A DNA stretch of 50,954 nt. It comes from Myxococcales bacterium (lineage in GTDB: Bacteria > Myxococcota_A > Polyangia > Polyangiales > Polyangiaceae). The stretch is taken from the NCBI GenBank assembly GCA_025359105.1, contig JANYHK010000045.1, positions 1 to 50,954 on the forward strand. Direction: 5' to 3'. Positions 6,967-16,440 of this stretch are shown piece by piece. A program made the translations under genes and the position numbers. How positions within the stretch are numbered: the first letter of the stretch is position 1; every line of letters starts with the position of its first letter. The notes under the pieces were generated by a model. It saw only the letters and a list, made by a program, of their open reading frames with translations, was not told the DNA's origin and ran no database searches.

Positions 6967-8886
6967 TCAGCGGTACTGCAGGGCGTTGCGCATCATCTCG
7001 AAGCCGTTCCCGGTCCAGCCCGGAGCGAACGCCGGGTTGGGCGGCGGGAACATGTTCAGGTCGACGCGTTTGCGCCCGTCCGGCCCGACGCCGCGCACGA
7101 TGAGCGGCGTGCCGTCTGCCCAGGCCGCGACGACGATGCCACCGTTCGCGACGCCGTTCGTCGACCGGCCTCCGAAGGAGGCGGCGAACGTGGTGACGCC
7201 GGCCATCAGCGACGACGCAGGCTCGTTCACGGTCCCGAGCGACGACGCGGCGGTGGCCGAGCCCGCTCCGACGTTCAGCATGATGTAGCCGTTGGCCACG
7301 GTACCGAAGCGCCCCGCGATGTTGAACGGCGTGATGAACGACGGCGTCGCGAGGACGACGTGCCCGCCGTTGTCGTAGTAGGTCGCGAGGCTGTCGCCGA
7401 GCAACGCCGGGCTCTGGTACGGCTGGTCGGAGAACACGAGCAGCGCGCCGTAGGGGCGGAGCTGCGCCGCTGTCGGGGTCACCGTGCGTGCGTCGACCAC
7501 GTCGACCTGGGAGAAGGCCGCGGTCGCGATGAGGCCGTTCCGAATCGCGGTCGTGTACGCCGCCGTCGACTCGCTGGCGACGATGGCCACGGAGCCTTCG
7601 CAAGCGGAGTTCTTGCAGTAGCCGAAGCAGGCGAACCCGCATCCGCCGCAGTTGGCCGGATCGTTGCGCGGGTCCACGCACGTGGTGCCGCACTGGATGG
7701 TGGGAGCGCCGCAGCTCGCGCCGCAGATGCCCGCGCTGCAGACCTGACCGGCCGGGCACACGACGCCGGGCGCGCCGCCGCCTACGCCGCAAGCGCCGGT
7801 GGCGCCGCAGTGGAGACGATCGGTCTGTCCGTCGGTGCAGACGCCGCCGCAGTTTGCCTCGGTGCCCGGGCACGAGACGGCGCAGGCGCCGGCTACGCAC
7901 ACGTTACCGGCCGGGCACACGACGCCGGCGGTGCCGCCCGCGTCCGCTGCGCCGCAAGCGCCGGTGGCGCCGCAGTGGAGGCGATCGGTCTGTCCGTCGG
8001 TGCACACGCCGCCGCAGTTGGCTTCGGTGCCGGGGCACGAGACGGCGCAGGCGCCGGCTACGCACACGTTGCCGGAGGCGCAAGCCGTCCCGGCGGTGCC
8101 CGCGTCCGCGACGCCGCATCCTGCGGTCGCGCCGCAGTACTGGTTGTCACGCACCGGATCGACGCACTTGCCGTTGCAGATGACTTCACCCGCCGGGCAC
8201 GACAGCTGGCAGGTGCCGCCGACGCACACGTTGCCGGAGTCGCACGTCTTGCCGCAGACGCCGCAGTTGCGCCCGTCGTTGTTGGTGTCGGCGCAGAACG
8301 CCGCGCCGCCGCCGTCGCTGCCGGCGCCGCCGCACTGCGTGAGGCCGGTGCCGCACGCGAGCCCGCACTTGCCCGCCGCGCACACCGTGCCGGTCGCGCA
8401 CTTCGTGCCGCAGACGCCGCAGTTGTTGCCGTCGAGGTTCACGTCGACGCACGACGTGCCGCACTGGGTGCTGCCGCCGACGCACGTGAGGGCGCACTTG
8501 CCCGTGCCGCAGACCTGACCGGCGCCGCACGCGGTCGTGCAGGTGCCGCAGTGGGCCGCGTCGTTCAGCGTGTTCACGCAGGAGGTGCCGCACTGCGTCG
8601 TCCCGCCGCTGCAGAAGAGCGCGCACGCTCCCGCCGCGCAGACCTGACCCGACGCGCACTTGTTGCCGCACGCGCCGCAGTTGTCGAAATCACTCTGCGT
8701 GTCCGCGCAACCCGTGCCGCAGGCCTTCTGCGGCGCGACACACGTGACGCTCGAGTCGGTGCCCGCGTCGGAGCCGCCGTTCGTTGCGATGCTATCGCTC
8801 CCGCAGCCGGTTACCACTGCCCCCGCCCAGATCAGTGCAGCCGCCCCGATCCGGGCCGCCCACGACAACGTCGCCTTGTTCAACAT
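6967..8886 (-). CDS. Cys-rich repeat lipoprotein with C-terminal ThuA/GATase-like domain
   Basis: 639 aa. The signal peptide ends in the lipobox VTGC, followed by a Gly/Asp/Ser linker. Residues of about 45-425 hold roughly nine modules of the pattern CGTxCVDxxxDxxNCGxCGxxCxxGxVCxxGxC, probably disulfide-bonded. This architecture is common on myxobacterial surfaces. The C-terminal 210 residues (from VAIVASESTAAYT) look like an alpha/beta domain with a ThuA or glutamine-amidotransferase-like layout, but no catalytic residues can be claimed. Two modules are nearly identical at DNA level (see 7752-8075), which suggests recent internal duplication. Function is unknown; an adhesion or matrix role is only a guess. 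Confidence 0.85.
   Translation of the reverse strand: MLNKATLSWAARIGAAALIWAGAVVTGCGSDSIATNGGSDAGTDSSVTCVAPQKACGTGCADTQSDFDNCGACGNKCASGQVCAAGACALFCSGGTTQCGTSCVNTLNDAAHCGTCTTACGAGQVCGTGKCALTCVGGSTQCGTSCVDVNLDGNNCGVCGTKCATGTVCAAGKCGLACGTGLTQCGGAGSDGGGAAFCADTNNDGRNCGVCGKTCDSGNVCVGGTCQLSCPAGEVICNGKCVDPVRDNQYCGATAGCGVADAGTAGTACASGNVCVAGACAVSCPGTEANCGGVCTDGQTDRLHCGATGACGAADAGGTAGVVCPAGNVCVAGACAVSCPGTEANCGGVCTDGQTDRLHCGATGACGVGGGAPGVVCPAGQVCSAGICGASCGAPTIQCGTTCVDPRNDPANCGGCGFACFGYCKNSACEGSVAIVASESTAAYTTAIRNGLIATAAFSQVDVVDARTVTPTAAQLRPYGALLVFSDQPYQSPALLGDSLATYYDNGGHVVLATPSFITPFNIAGRFGTVANGYIMLNVGAGSATAASSLGTVNEPASSLMAGVTTFAASFGGRSTNGVANGGIVVAAWADGTPLIVRGVGPDGRKRVDLNMFPPPNPAFAPGWTGNGFEMMRNALQYR
7752..8075. 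repeat. Internal duplication in the Cys-rich lipoprotein gene
   Basis: Two copies of a roughly 160-165 bp unit, near 7752-7910 and 7911-8075, differ at only a few bases. Each encodes the module GNVCVAGACAVSC...ANCGGVCTDGQTDRLHCGATGACG. The DNA-level identity is far above that of the other modules, so the duplication is recent or maintained by gene conversion. Confidence 0.8.
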
Positions 8887-9028
8887 TCGCCACGCCTCCT
8901 GCCATCGCGATGGGTCGCGATTAACCGGGGCAGACTACGGCGGCACGGGCGCCCTTTCAAGGGTCACGGTCGCGCCGCGCAAGCGGCGTTTAGACTAGGC
9001 TAGTGGAGCGCGCGGCTGGGCGCTGGCG

Positions 9029-9883
9029 CTAGAGCGCGCAGAGTGGCGTGAAGGTGATCGAGCGGCCTTCGGGGCCGGTGTAGGTGGCGTCGCCGGCGTT
9101 GTACTTCACGTCGTAGACCTTGCTCGCGGTGACGTCGGTGACCTTGATTTCGCTCCCCGCCTCCGGGCAGCCGCCCTTGCAGAAGGAGAAGGCGATCACC
9201 TCGGTCTTGATCTCGTGCCCGGTGACGGTGCCGTCCGAAGTGCCGGCGACCGAGAGGCACGCCTGACCCTGCGTCCACTTGTATTCCTTGTGGTTGGTGC
9301 GCGTGAAGGCGCGCCCGTGGGCGGTCGTGCCGCTGAACTTGCCGTCCCAGATCATGTCCCGCGCGAGGCCGTTCGACGTGACGTTCGCGGTCGCCGACCA
9401 GTCGATGACGTGGCGGTTGATCTTGAGGCCCGTCGCAGCGTAGGTGACGGTGAGCTGGTTAGGGGCCGACGACGTGAACGTGACGTCGACCTCACCGGTG
9501 ATGTGGACCTGGCCGTAGGGGCCGGTGCAGTCGGAGAAGACGTACTTCGCGGTCTTGGCGACGGCGTTGGGGGTGACGACCAAGCAGCCGGCCGGTCGGA
9601 AAAAATTCTTGGCGCCGTCGCCGAGGTTCGCGGGCGCGAGCTCGCCCTCGCCCTGGGTCAGCTCGCCGGCGGAGGCCAGGCTGAGCGACGTGCCGTCGCC
9701 GCCGATGAGGCTCGTCGAGAACGATTCGGTGTCGCCCTCCGCGCCGTTGGCGTCGGACCCTTGCTCCACGGCCTCCGAGCCGCTCCCCGTCGTCGTGCTC
9801 GACGTGGACTTGCTGGCGCAACCGGCCGAAAACGCGAGGGCGAGGGACGCGAGGATCGAAGCTGCAAAAAGGGACCTGGTCAT
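9029..9883 (-). CDS. Predicted lipoprotein, unknown function
   Basis: 284 aa. The signal peptide has the lipobox FSAGC (Cys near residue 22), followed by a Ser/Thr/Gly/Glu-rich linker to about residue 70. The mature domain has predicted beta-rich stretches and four to six cysteines (GCLVV, FSDCTG, QACLSV, FCKGGC, PLCAL), which suggests disulfides outside the cytoplasm. It is not recognised as a known family. The ATG at 9883 is preceded by GGAGGCTTCC. About 170 bp separates it from the divergent kinase gene, so this interval holds both promoters. Confidence 0.8.
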   Translation of the reverse strand: MTRSLFAASILASLALAFSAGCASKSTSSTTTGSGSEAVEQGSDANGAEGDTESFSTSLIGGDGTSLSLASAGELTQGEGELAPANLGDGAKNFFRPAGCLVVTPNAVAKTAKYVFSDCTGPYGQVHITGEVDVTFTSSAPNQLTVTYAATGLKINRHVIDWSATANVTSNGLARDMIWDGKFSGTTAHGRAFTRTNHKEYKWTQGQACLSVAGTSDGTVTGHEIKTEVIAFSFCKGGCPEAGSEIKVTDVTASKVYDVKYNAGDATYTGPEGRSITFTPLCAL

Positions 9884-10052
9884 GGAAGCCTCCGGGTGGG
9901 GAATGAAGTGAGCGTTCGAGGCGTCGTAGAGCAGCCGACGTGCCAGGCGGAATCGGGTGAGAACTGTTTGATCTCAGGTGTGCTGTCCTGGACCGCGCGC
10001 GGTCCACGGGGAACCCGCGCGTCCGGGGGGCCGCCGTCGTACACTTGAGCCG

Positions 10053-11999
10053 ATGGACCCCCACGCAAAGACAGTCCTCGATCCCAGATCCCAGGCGACC
10101 ACCCTCGCCGCGGGCCCGGGGTACGTCACCACGCTGGTCCGTGACGCCGGGACAGCGGTGGCGGGCACCGAGAAGGACCTGGTCGACGACGGCGGTTTCG
10201 CCGCGCGCTACGAGCACCGCGCCTCGCTAGGGGAAGGGGGCATGGGCGAGGTCCTGCTCTGCAAGGACCAGCGCATCGGGCGCGAGGTGGCGCTCAAGGT
10301 GATCCGCAAGGGCGTCGGCTCGCGGAGCGACATCCACAAGCGCTTCCTCCGCGAGGCGCGCGTGCAGGGGCAGCTCGAGCACCCCGCGATCGTGCCGGTG
10401 TACGATCTCGGGCGCGATCCGACCGGGACGAGCTACTTCACGATGAAGCGCGTGCGCGGGCAGACCCTGGAGCGCATCCTCGAGCGCTTGCGCGACGGCG
10501 ACCGCGAGATGGTGGAGGAGTTCACGCCGCGCAAGCTGATGACCGCCTTCGTCAGCGTGTGCCAGGCGGTTCACTTCGCGCACTCGCGGGGCGTGCTGCA
10601 CCGCGACCTCAAGCCGGCAAACATCATGCTCGGTGACTTCGGCGAGGTGTACGTCCTCGACTGGGGGTTGGCGCGCCTGTACTCGGCGCCCGACGATCTC
10701 GCGGCGCCGCACGTGGAGCTCGCGCCGGAGGGGCTCGGCAAGACCGCACACGGCTCCATCATGGGGACGCCGGGATACATGTCCCCCGAGCAGATCCGCG
10801 GCGCGATGGACGAGCTCGACGAGCGCAGCGACGTCTACGCGCTCGGGACGATCCTCTTCGAGCTGCTCACCCGCCAGGCGCTGCACGTCGGCGATACCGC
10901 GGAGCGAATCCTCGTCGAGACGCTGCGCGGCGTGGACGCGCGGCCGAGCAAGCGCGCGCCCGAGCTGGAGGTGGCGCCGGAGCTCGAGGCGATCTGCGTG
11001 CGGGCGACGGCGCTCGTGAAAGAAGAGCGCTTCGTGACGGCGCGCGCCCTGTCCGATGCGCTCGAGGGCTACCTCGACGGCGATCGCGACGTGGCTCGGC
11101 GGCGAGAGCTCGCCGCGGGGCATGCCGCGAGCGGCGCCGAGGCCGCGGACCGAGCGCTTGCGTCGGGTGATGCCGACGCGCGCGCACGCGCCCTGCAGGA
11201 GGTGGGGCGCGCCATCGTGCTCGATCCCGACAACGCCGAGGCCGGGCGGACGCTGCTGCGCCTGCTCACCGAGCCGCCGCGCGAGCTGCCGGAGGAGGCG
11301 CGCGCCGAGGTGAGGGCCTCCGAGCAACGCATGATGCGCGGCGCGATGCGAACCGCCGGCTGGGCCTACCTGAGCTTCATCCTCTACTTTCCGCTCGGAG
11401 CGTGGATGGGCACGCGCGCGCGCGGCGTCGGCATCCTGACCGAGATCGTCTGGGCGGTCGCCGTCGCGTTCTGCTTCTGGGGCTACCGCCGCGAAAAATT
11501 CGACGAGCGGCTACGGCCCCTCTTTTACGCGATCACCACACTGGGCGTCTGCGTCACGACCGTCCTCTTCGGCTCGCTCGTCTTCCTGCCGGTCGTCGCG
11601 GTGGCCAACACGACGGCGATGACGCTCGTGAGCCCGCTCCGCCACCGCCGCTGGGTCATCGGGGCCGGGGTCTTCTCGACGCTCGGACCGTTCGTCCTCG
11701 AGCTCATGGGCGTCCTTCCGCAGCGCTACGAGTTCACCGGCGACGCCATCGTCGTGAAGGCGCTCATCACGAGCTATCCTCCGGTGCCTACGATGACGTT
11801 TCTCATCTTCGCGAACGTGGCGGTCCTGCTCACTGCGAGCTTCTTCGTCGCGCGCGTCCGCGACGCGCTGCACCGCGCGGAGGAGAGGGTCATCTTGCAG
11901 GCGTGGCAGCTCCGGCAGCTCGTGCCGTCGAGCGCGCACGGGGCGGTGACTTCCGCGCCGCCGCCGGCGGATGAGCGGATGTGCCCCATCCGTCCGTGA
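10053..11999 (+). CDS. Membrane Ser/Thr protein kinase (PknB-like)
   Basis: 648 aa. The kinase domain covers about residues 54-330: glycine loop GEGGMGEV (60-67), ATP lysine K82, catalytic HRDLKPAN (183-190), DWG in place of DFG (203-205), GTPGYMSPEQ and a DVYALGTILFELLT segment. A helical linker with a possible TPR follows, then about five or six hydrophobic segments in the last 200 residues, so the kinase is membrane-anchored at its C-terminal half. Both ATP-binding and catalytic residues are present, so it should be active. Its 3' end overlaps the DNA ligase gene, which implies coupled translation. Signal and substrates are unknown. Confidence 0.93.
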   Translation: MDPHAKTVLDPRSQATTLAAGPGYVTTLVRDAGTAVAGTEKDLVDDGGFAARYEHRASLGEGGMGEVLLCKDQRIGREVALKVIRKGVGSRSDIHKRFLREARVQGQLEHPAIVPVYDLGRDPTGTSYFTMKRVRGQTLERILERLRDGDREMVEEFTPRKLMTAFVSVCQAVHFAHSRGVLHRDLKPANIMLGDFGEVYVLDWGLARLYSAPDDLAAPHVELAPEGLGKTAHGSIMGTPGYMSPEQIRGAMDELDERSDVYALGTILFELLTRQALHVGDTAERILVETLRGVDARPSKRAPELEVAPELEAICVRATALVKEERFVTARALSDALEGYLDGDRDVARRRELAAGHAASGAEAADRALASGDADARARALQEVGRAIVLDPDNAEAGRTLLRLLTEPPRELPEEARAEVRASEQRMMRGAMRTAGWAYLSFILYFPLGAWMGTRARGVGILTEIVWAVAVAFCFWGYRREKFDERLRPLFYAITTLGVCVTTVLFGSLVFLPVVAVANTTAMTLVSPLRHRRWVIGAGVFSTLGPFVLELMGVLPQRYEFTGDAIVVKALITSYPPVPTMTFLIFANVAVLLTASFFVARVRDALHRAEERVILQAWQLRQLVPSSAHGAVTSAPPPADERMCPIRP

Positions 12000-13771
12000 A
12001 ACGGCTGGCCGGCGCCCTCGAGGTAGCGCGCGCCACGCGGTCGCGCATCGCCAAGGAGCGGGCGATCGGCGGGGTGCTCGCGGAGATCGCGCAGAGCGAT
12101 CCCGACGACCGCGCGATCGCCGTCGCCGCGCGCATCGCGGCCGGCCGCGCGCTCCCGGCGTTCGATGGGCGCAAGCTGGGTGTGGGCTGGCGGCTCGTCT
12201 ACGACGTCGCCCTCGAGGTCGCGCGGGCGGGCGGCGCGGCCGCGCCGGAGGTGGGGACGCACGCGCAGGCGACCGGCGATCTCGGCGACGCGATCGCGCT
12301 GGCGCTCGAGACGATCCCGGGCGCCGCGGAGCGTGCCGGGGTCTCCCTCGCGGAGGTCGCGGACCTCTTCGACCGACTCGCCGACACGCAGAGTCGCGAC
12401 GAGAAGCGCGCGCACCTGGCTGGGGTACTCTGCCGCGTGACGCCCCTCGAGGCGAAGTACCTGGCCAAGGCGCTCCTCGGCGAGCTGCGCATCGGCGCGC
12501 AGGGCGGCGTCGTGACGGACGCGATCGCGCGCGGGTTCGGCCGCGATCCGGCGGAGGTGCGGCGCGCCGCGGCGCTCGTGACCGATCCCGGCGAGCTGGC
12601 GGTGCTCGCGGCGAAGGACTGGCTCGGCGACGCGCGCCTGCAGATAGGTCGACCCGTCGCGTTCATGCTCGCGACGCCGCTCGAGACGATCGCGACCGTC
12701 CTCGCTCCCGCCGACTTCGTGGTGGAGGACAAGATCGACGGCGTGCGCGCGCAGCTGCACAAGGCCGGCGACGTCGTCCGTATCTTCGCGCGGGGCCTGG
12801 ATGACGTGACGGCCGCGTTTCCCGAGGTGGCGGCCGCGCTGCGGGCCGCGCCGAGTGACGTTGCGCTCGATGGCGAGCTCGTCGCGATCGGCCCCGACGG
12901 CCGGCCTCGCCCCTTCATGCAGCTCCAGAGCCGCCTCGGCCGCAAGGATCCGACGCAGGCGATGGTGAGCGCCACCCCGGTGTCGTTCATCGCCTACGAT
13001 CTGCTCGCGACGGAGGAGGGCGACCTCACGGGGCTCCCGTGGACGGCGCGCCGGGAGCGCCTCGTCGCGTTCGCCGCGCGCGTGGACGGACCGGCGTTCG
13101 CAGTGAACGGCGCAGGCGAGCACCCCGTCGACCTCGACGCACGCTTCGGGGAGGCTCGCGCGCGCGGCCACGAAGGGCTCGTCCTCAAGCGGAAGGACGC
13201 TCCTTACGAGGCGGGCCGGCGCGGCCAGGCCTGGATCAAGGTCAAGCGCGCGTTCGCGACCCTCGATGTGGTCGTGACGGCCGCCGAGCTGGGCCACGGC
13301 AAGCGCGCCGGCGTCCTCAGCGACTACACCTTCGCGGTGTGGAGCGCGTCGGGGCCGGCGGCGGAGCTGCTCAACGTGGGCAAGGCGTACACGGGCCTGA
13401 CCGATCGCGAGATCGACGCGATGACGTCGCGCCTCACGGAGATCACGACGCGGGTGGAGAGAAGCGGCGGGCTGCGGCTGGTCCGGCCGGAGATCGTCCT
13501 CGAGATCGCCTTCGACGGCATCCAGAGGAGCAAGCGCCACGCGAGCGGCTTCGCGCTGCGCTTCCCGCGCATCGTGCGCGTCCGCGACGACAAGCGCCCC
13601 GAGGACGCCGATCGCCTCGCGGCCGTCGAGGCGCTCTTCGCGTCCCAGGTCTCGACGGGCCACCGCGAGGAGGCCCCCGAAGCGCCTAAGCCCAGCAGCA
13701 AGGCGCCTCGGGCACACGCGGCCGATCGACAGCTCAGCCTCTTCGGCGACCCCGCGCCGCGCAAACGCTGA
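11981..13771 (+). CDS. ATP-dependent DNA ligase
   Basis: 596 aa, the three-domain archaeal/eukaryotic-type ligase that seals nicks via an enzyme-AMP intermediate. An N-terminal DNA-binding helical domain (about 1-200) is followed by the adenylation motif KIDGVR with nucleophile K251, then LDGELVAIG, EGLVLKRKDAPY and GQAWIKVKR (motifs III-V), and a C-terminal OB domain. The tail ends in QLSLFGD (584-590), which matches the bacterial sliding-clamp motif QLxLF. The first possible start, GTG 11981, lies inside the kinase gene; GTG 11996, which overlaps the kinase stop by 4 nt, is the alternative. It is not fused to polymerase or nuclease domains, unlike LigD. It is probably a repair ligase beside the NAD-dependent LigA. 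Confidence 0.93.
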   Translation: MPHPSVKRLAGALEVARATRSRIAKERAIGGVLAEIAQSDPDDRAIAVAARIAAGRALPAFDGRKLGVGWRLVYDVALEVARAGGAAAPEVGTHAQATGDLGDAIALALETIPGAAERAGVSLAEVADLFDRLADTQSRDEKRAHLAGVLCRVTPLEAKYLAKALLGELRIGAQGGVVTDAIARGFGRDPAEVRRAAALVTDPGELAVLAAKDWLGDARLQIGRPVAFMLATPLETIATVLAPADFVVEDKIDGVRAQLHKAGDVVRIFARGLDDVTAAFPEVAAALRAAPSDVALDGELVAIGPDGRPRPFMQLQSRLGRKDPTQAMVSATPVSFIAYDLLATEEGDLTGLPWTARRERLVAFAARVDGPAFAVNGAGEHPVDLDARFGEARARGHEGLVLKRKDAPYEAGRRGQAWIKVKRAFATLDVVVTAAELGHGKRAGVLSDYTFAVWSASGPAAELLNVGKAYTGLTDREIDAMTSRLTEITTRVERSGGLRLVRPEIVLEIAFDGIQRSKRHASGFALRFPRIVRVRDDKRPEDADRLAAVEALFASQVSTGHREEAPEAPKPSSKAPRAHAADRQLSLFGDPAPRKR

Positions 13772-13776
13772 GCCAC

Positions 13777-14766
13777 TTAGCGCTTCATCATCATCTTCGC
13801 GCACGGGTCCTCGTCGGACGCGCGCGGCGTGTACCAGACGAAGTCGTGCGGCTCCGGCGCCGGCGTGGTCTCGGCGTGGTCCACCTCGACGAACGCGACG
13901 CTCACGACCTTTGCGCCAGGCGCGTGGGCGTAGAGGAATGCCGGCACGCCGCGATCGGTCCGCGCGTGGCCGTTGCCGGCGACGAGGACGACCGGGCGCC
14001 TCGAGGCTGTGGCCGGCGCGGCCGCGGCCGCGGCGGCGATCATGTGAGCGCCGAGCGCGCCGTCACGTGCGCGCTGCGCGGTGGCCATCGGCGCGAGCAT
14101 CTCGTCGGGGAGCTGCCCGCAGTGCGACGTGCGCATCTCCTCGAGCTGCTCCACGGCCTGCGCGTCGGGGAGCGGGACATCGAGCCCGAGCTGCTTCGCG
14201 CGCGCCGCATCGATGGACTTTTCACCGCCGTGAACGATGGAGCGGAGCTCCTGCTTCGCGAGGTTGGTGGCGACGATCCGCAGGTGCGCCCCCATGGCCG
14301 CTTCGACGATCGGCGCATACCACCGGTATTCGTGCCAGCCGCGCGCGTCCCATGCGACGTGCGCACCGAACCCCGCCGCCGTCGCGCCGGGCGCCGCCAG
14401 GTAGGCGTCGATGGCCGGCTGCTGGTCCGCGTCGAGCATCTCGAACGCGACCGCCGGCGCCCGGCCGCGCGCGATCATCTCGCGCAGCGCGCGCGCTTGC
14501 AGCGCGTGGTGATCGGGGTTGTCATGCTTCTCGCCGAGCAGCACGAAATCGGCTCCGGCGAGGGCGGCGAAGACGTCGTCGGGCCCCGTGAATTTGTGGC
14601 GCCGGGCGTCCCAGACCTTGCCGACAAGGGGGTGCGCGACGTCGAGTGTCGTCCGCCACTCGCCCTTCGGCGGGGCGGAAGGGCGCACCGGAGCTGCTGC
14701 CGGCGCGCAGGCAGCGGCGCCAACCGAACAGACGAGCGCGAGCGCGGCGGCGAAGACGTTCCTCAA
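13777..14766 (-). CDS. ChaN-family (DUF399) lipoprotein
   Basis: 329 aa. ChaN-like proteins are small haem-binding lipoproteins implicated in iron uptake. The mature part shows the family layout: DFVLLGEKHDNPDHHALQ, AVAFEMLDADQQPAID, the WHEYRWYAPIVEAA region, and VVLVAGNGHARTDRGVP near the C-terminus. The signal peptide LRNVFAAALALVCSVGAAAC ends in a lipobox. The most credible start is TTG at 14766, preceded by GAGAGGG; no ATG or GTG sits between it and the signal peptide. The gene is convergent with the DNA ligase and divergent from the next kinase (about 55 bp). No TonB receptor is adjacent. Confidence 0.85.
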   Translation of the reverse strand: MRNVFAAALALVCSVGAAACAPAAAPVRPSAPPKGEWRTTLDVAHPLVGKVWDARRHKFTGPDDVFAALAGADFVLLGEKHDNPDHHALQARALREMIARGRAPAVAFEMLDADQQPAIDAYLAAPGATAAGFGAHVAWDARGWHEYRWYAPIVEAAMGAHLRIVATNLAKQELRSIVHGGEKSIDAARAKQLGLDVPLPDAQAVEQLEEMRTSHCGQLPDEMLAPMATAQRARDGALGAHMIAAAAAAAPATASRRPVVLVAGNGHARTDRGVPAFLYAHAPGAKVVSVAFVEVDHAETTPAPEPHDFVWYTPRASDEDPCAKMMMKR

Positions 14767-14820
14767 GTAACCCTCTCGGAGGTTCCTTACCACGCGCTGC
14801 AAAGGTATCGTGAAGTCCTC

Positions 14821-16440
14821 ATGGCCGTCGCAGATCCGTTCGGATTGATCGGGCAGATCATCGACGGACAGTTGCGAGTCGACGAGGTCATCGGCGAGGG
14901 CGGCTTCAGCATCGTCTACAAGGGCGAGCACCTCGGCCTCGGCGAGCCCATCGCCATCAAGTGCCTGAAGCTCCCGCGGCGCCTGGACCCCAAGCTCGCC
15001 GACGCGTTCGGCAAGCGCTTCCGCGACGAGGGGCGCCTGCTCTACCGCCTGTCGCAGGGGAGCCTCTACATCTGCCGCAGCATCACCAGCGGGACCTGTA
15101 TCGCGCCGATCAGCGGAATGCTGGTGCCGTACATGGCGCTCGAGTGGCTCGACGGGCACTCGCTCGTTCAAGAGTTCCGCGAGCGCCGCGCGCGCGGCCG
15201 GATGCCGCTCAACCTCGAGGAGGCCATCAAGCTCTTCGATCCGGCGGTGCAGGCGCTCGCGTACGCGCACTCGCAGGGCGTCGTGCACCGCGACGTCAAG
15301 CCCGGCAACCTCATCTACACGCAGACGCGGGAGGGACCGAAGCTCAAAGTCCTCGATTTCGGCCTCGCGAAGATCTTCGACGATGAGGCGATCGGCATGC
15401 AGCCGAGCGTGCAGACTGCAGGCAACTTTTACATGTGCTCGCCGTCGTACGGCGCGCCGGAGCAGTTCGACTCGCGCACCGGCCCCGTGGGGCCGTGGAC
15501 GGACGTTTACGCCATCGCGCTCGTCTTCGCCGAGTCGCTCGCCGACCAGAAGGCGCGCCACGCCGACTCGATGGCCGAGGGCGCGATCCTCGCTCTCAAC
15601 CCGGCCACCAAGCCGACACCGCGCAGCCTCGGCGTCGTCGTCCCCGACGCGGTCGAGGCGATCCTCGCGCGTGCGGTCGCGCTCAGGCCCGGCGATCGGC
15701 CGCAGACGTGCGGTGAGCTGTGGGGCGCGCTCAAGGACGCGGTGCGAGGCCCGCGGCCGGCGGTCGACCTCGGCGCCACCGTGCTCGAGGATTCGGCGAT
15801 CGTCGAGGCGCGCATGCAGCTCGCCGCGATGCTCGCAGGCCCGGGCGGCGCCGCCCAGCCGCGGCCTGTGAGCGAGCCCCCCAAGACGCAGAAGCTGCTG
15901 CAGATCCAGCAGCCGCAGCAGCCGAGCGCGTTGCCGCCGGTGACGCAGCGCCTGTCGTCGCCGCAGCCGTCGCAGCCGCTTCAAGAGCCGCAACGCACGC
16001 TCCCGCTGGATGCGTCGCCGGCGTGGAGGGCCGCGCGCGACAAGGCCGTCGAGCAGGTCGCCGCGCTGCACGCGGCGCAGGCGGCGCAGGCGCACGCCAA
16101 CGCCCAGGCCGCCGTCGCGCCGACGATGATGGCGCCGTCGACGCCGCCGCCGCCGCGCCCCGCGTCGTTCCCGCCCGAGGCCATGGCCCCTTTCCCGCCG
16201 CCCGCGCCCCTGCCGATGCAGCCGTTGCCGGTGCGCGAGCAATACCCGTCGTTCGGCGAGCCGTCGCGCGCCACGCCGCGTCGCTCGTCGCGCGGGCCGG
16301 TGATCCTCGTTGTCACGCTCCTCGTCCTCGCCCTCATGGCCGCGGCGGCCTGGGGAGGCTACTTGCTCGTCAAGCGCCGCCCGGCCCCGCCGCCGCGCGT
16401 GGGCACCTTGGAGGACCCGTGCCCGAGCTCCCCGACGTAA
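14821..16440 (+). CDS. Ser/Thr protein kinase with C-terminal membrane helix
   Basis: 539 aa. The kinase domain is at about residues 18-290: GEGGFSIV (25-32), K47, HRDVKPGN (156-163), DFG (179-181), and APEQFDSRTGPVGPWTDVYAIAL. An unusual insert between K47 and the catalytic loop (RSITSGTCIAPISGML) enlarges the N-lobe region. A long Pro/Gln/Ala-rich linker (about 355-490) leads to one membrane helix (near 495-518) and a short basic tail. The last 22 bases overlap the start of the fpg gene. All catalytic residues are present. It is the second kinase here whose 3' end overlaps a DNA-repair gene. Confidence 0.92.
   Translation: MAVADPFGLIGQIIDGQLRVDEVIGEGGFSIVYKGEHLGLGEPIAIKCLKLPRRLDPKLADAFGKRFRDEGRLLYRLSQGSLYICRSITSGTCIAPISGMLVPYMALEWLDGHSLVQEFRERRARGRMPLNLEEAIKLFDPAVQALAYAHSQGVVHRDVKPGNLIYTQTREGPKLKVLDFGLAKIFDDEAIGMQPSVQTAGNFYMCSPSYGAPEQFDSRTGPVGPWTDVYAIALVFAESLADQKARHADSMAEGAILALNPATKPTPRSLGVVVPDAVEAILARAVALRPGDRPQTCGELWGALKDAVRGPRPAVDLGATVLEDSAIVEARMQLAAMLAGPGGAAQPRPVSEPPKTQKLLQIQQPQQPSALPPVTQRLSSPQPSQPLQEPQRTLPLDASPAWRAARDKAVEQVAALHAAQAAQAHANAQAAVAPTMMAPSTPPPPRPASFPPEAMAPFPPPAPLPMQPLPVREQYPSFGEPSRATPRRSSRGPVILVVTLLVLALMAAAAWGGYLLVKRRPAPPPRVGTLEDPCPSSPT

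Noticed and set aside
14767-16242. Upstream extension of the ChaN-like frame on the minus strand
   Set aside because: It is antisense to the kinase gene; the signal peptide and ribosome-binding site fix the start at TTG 14766.
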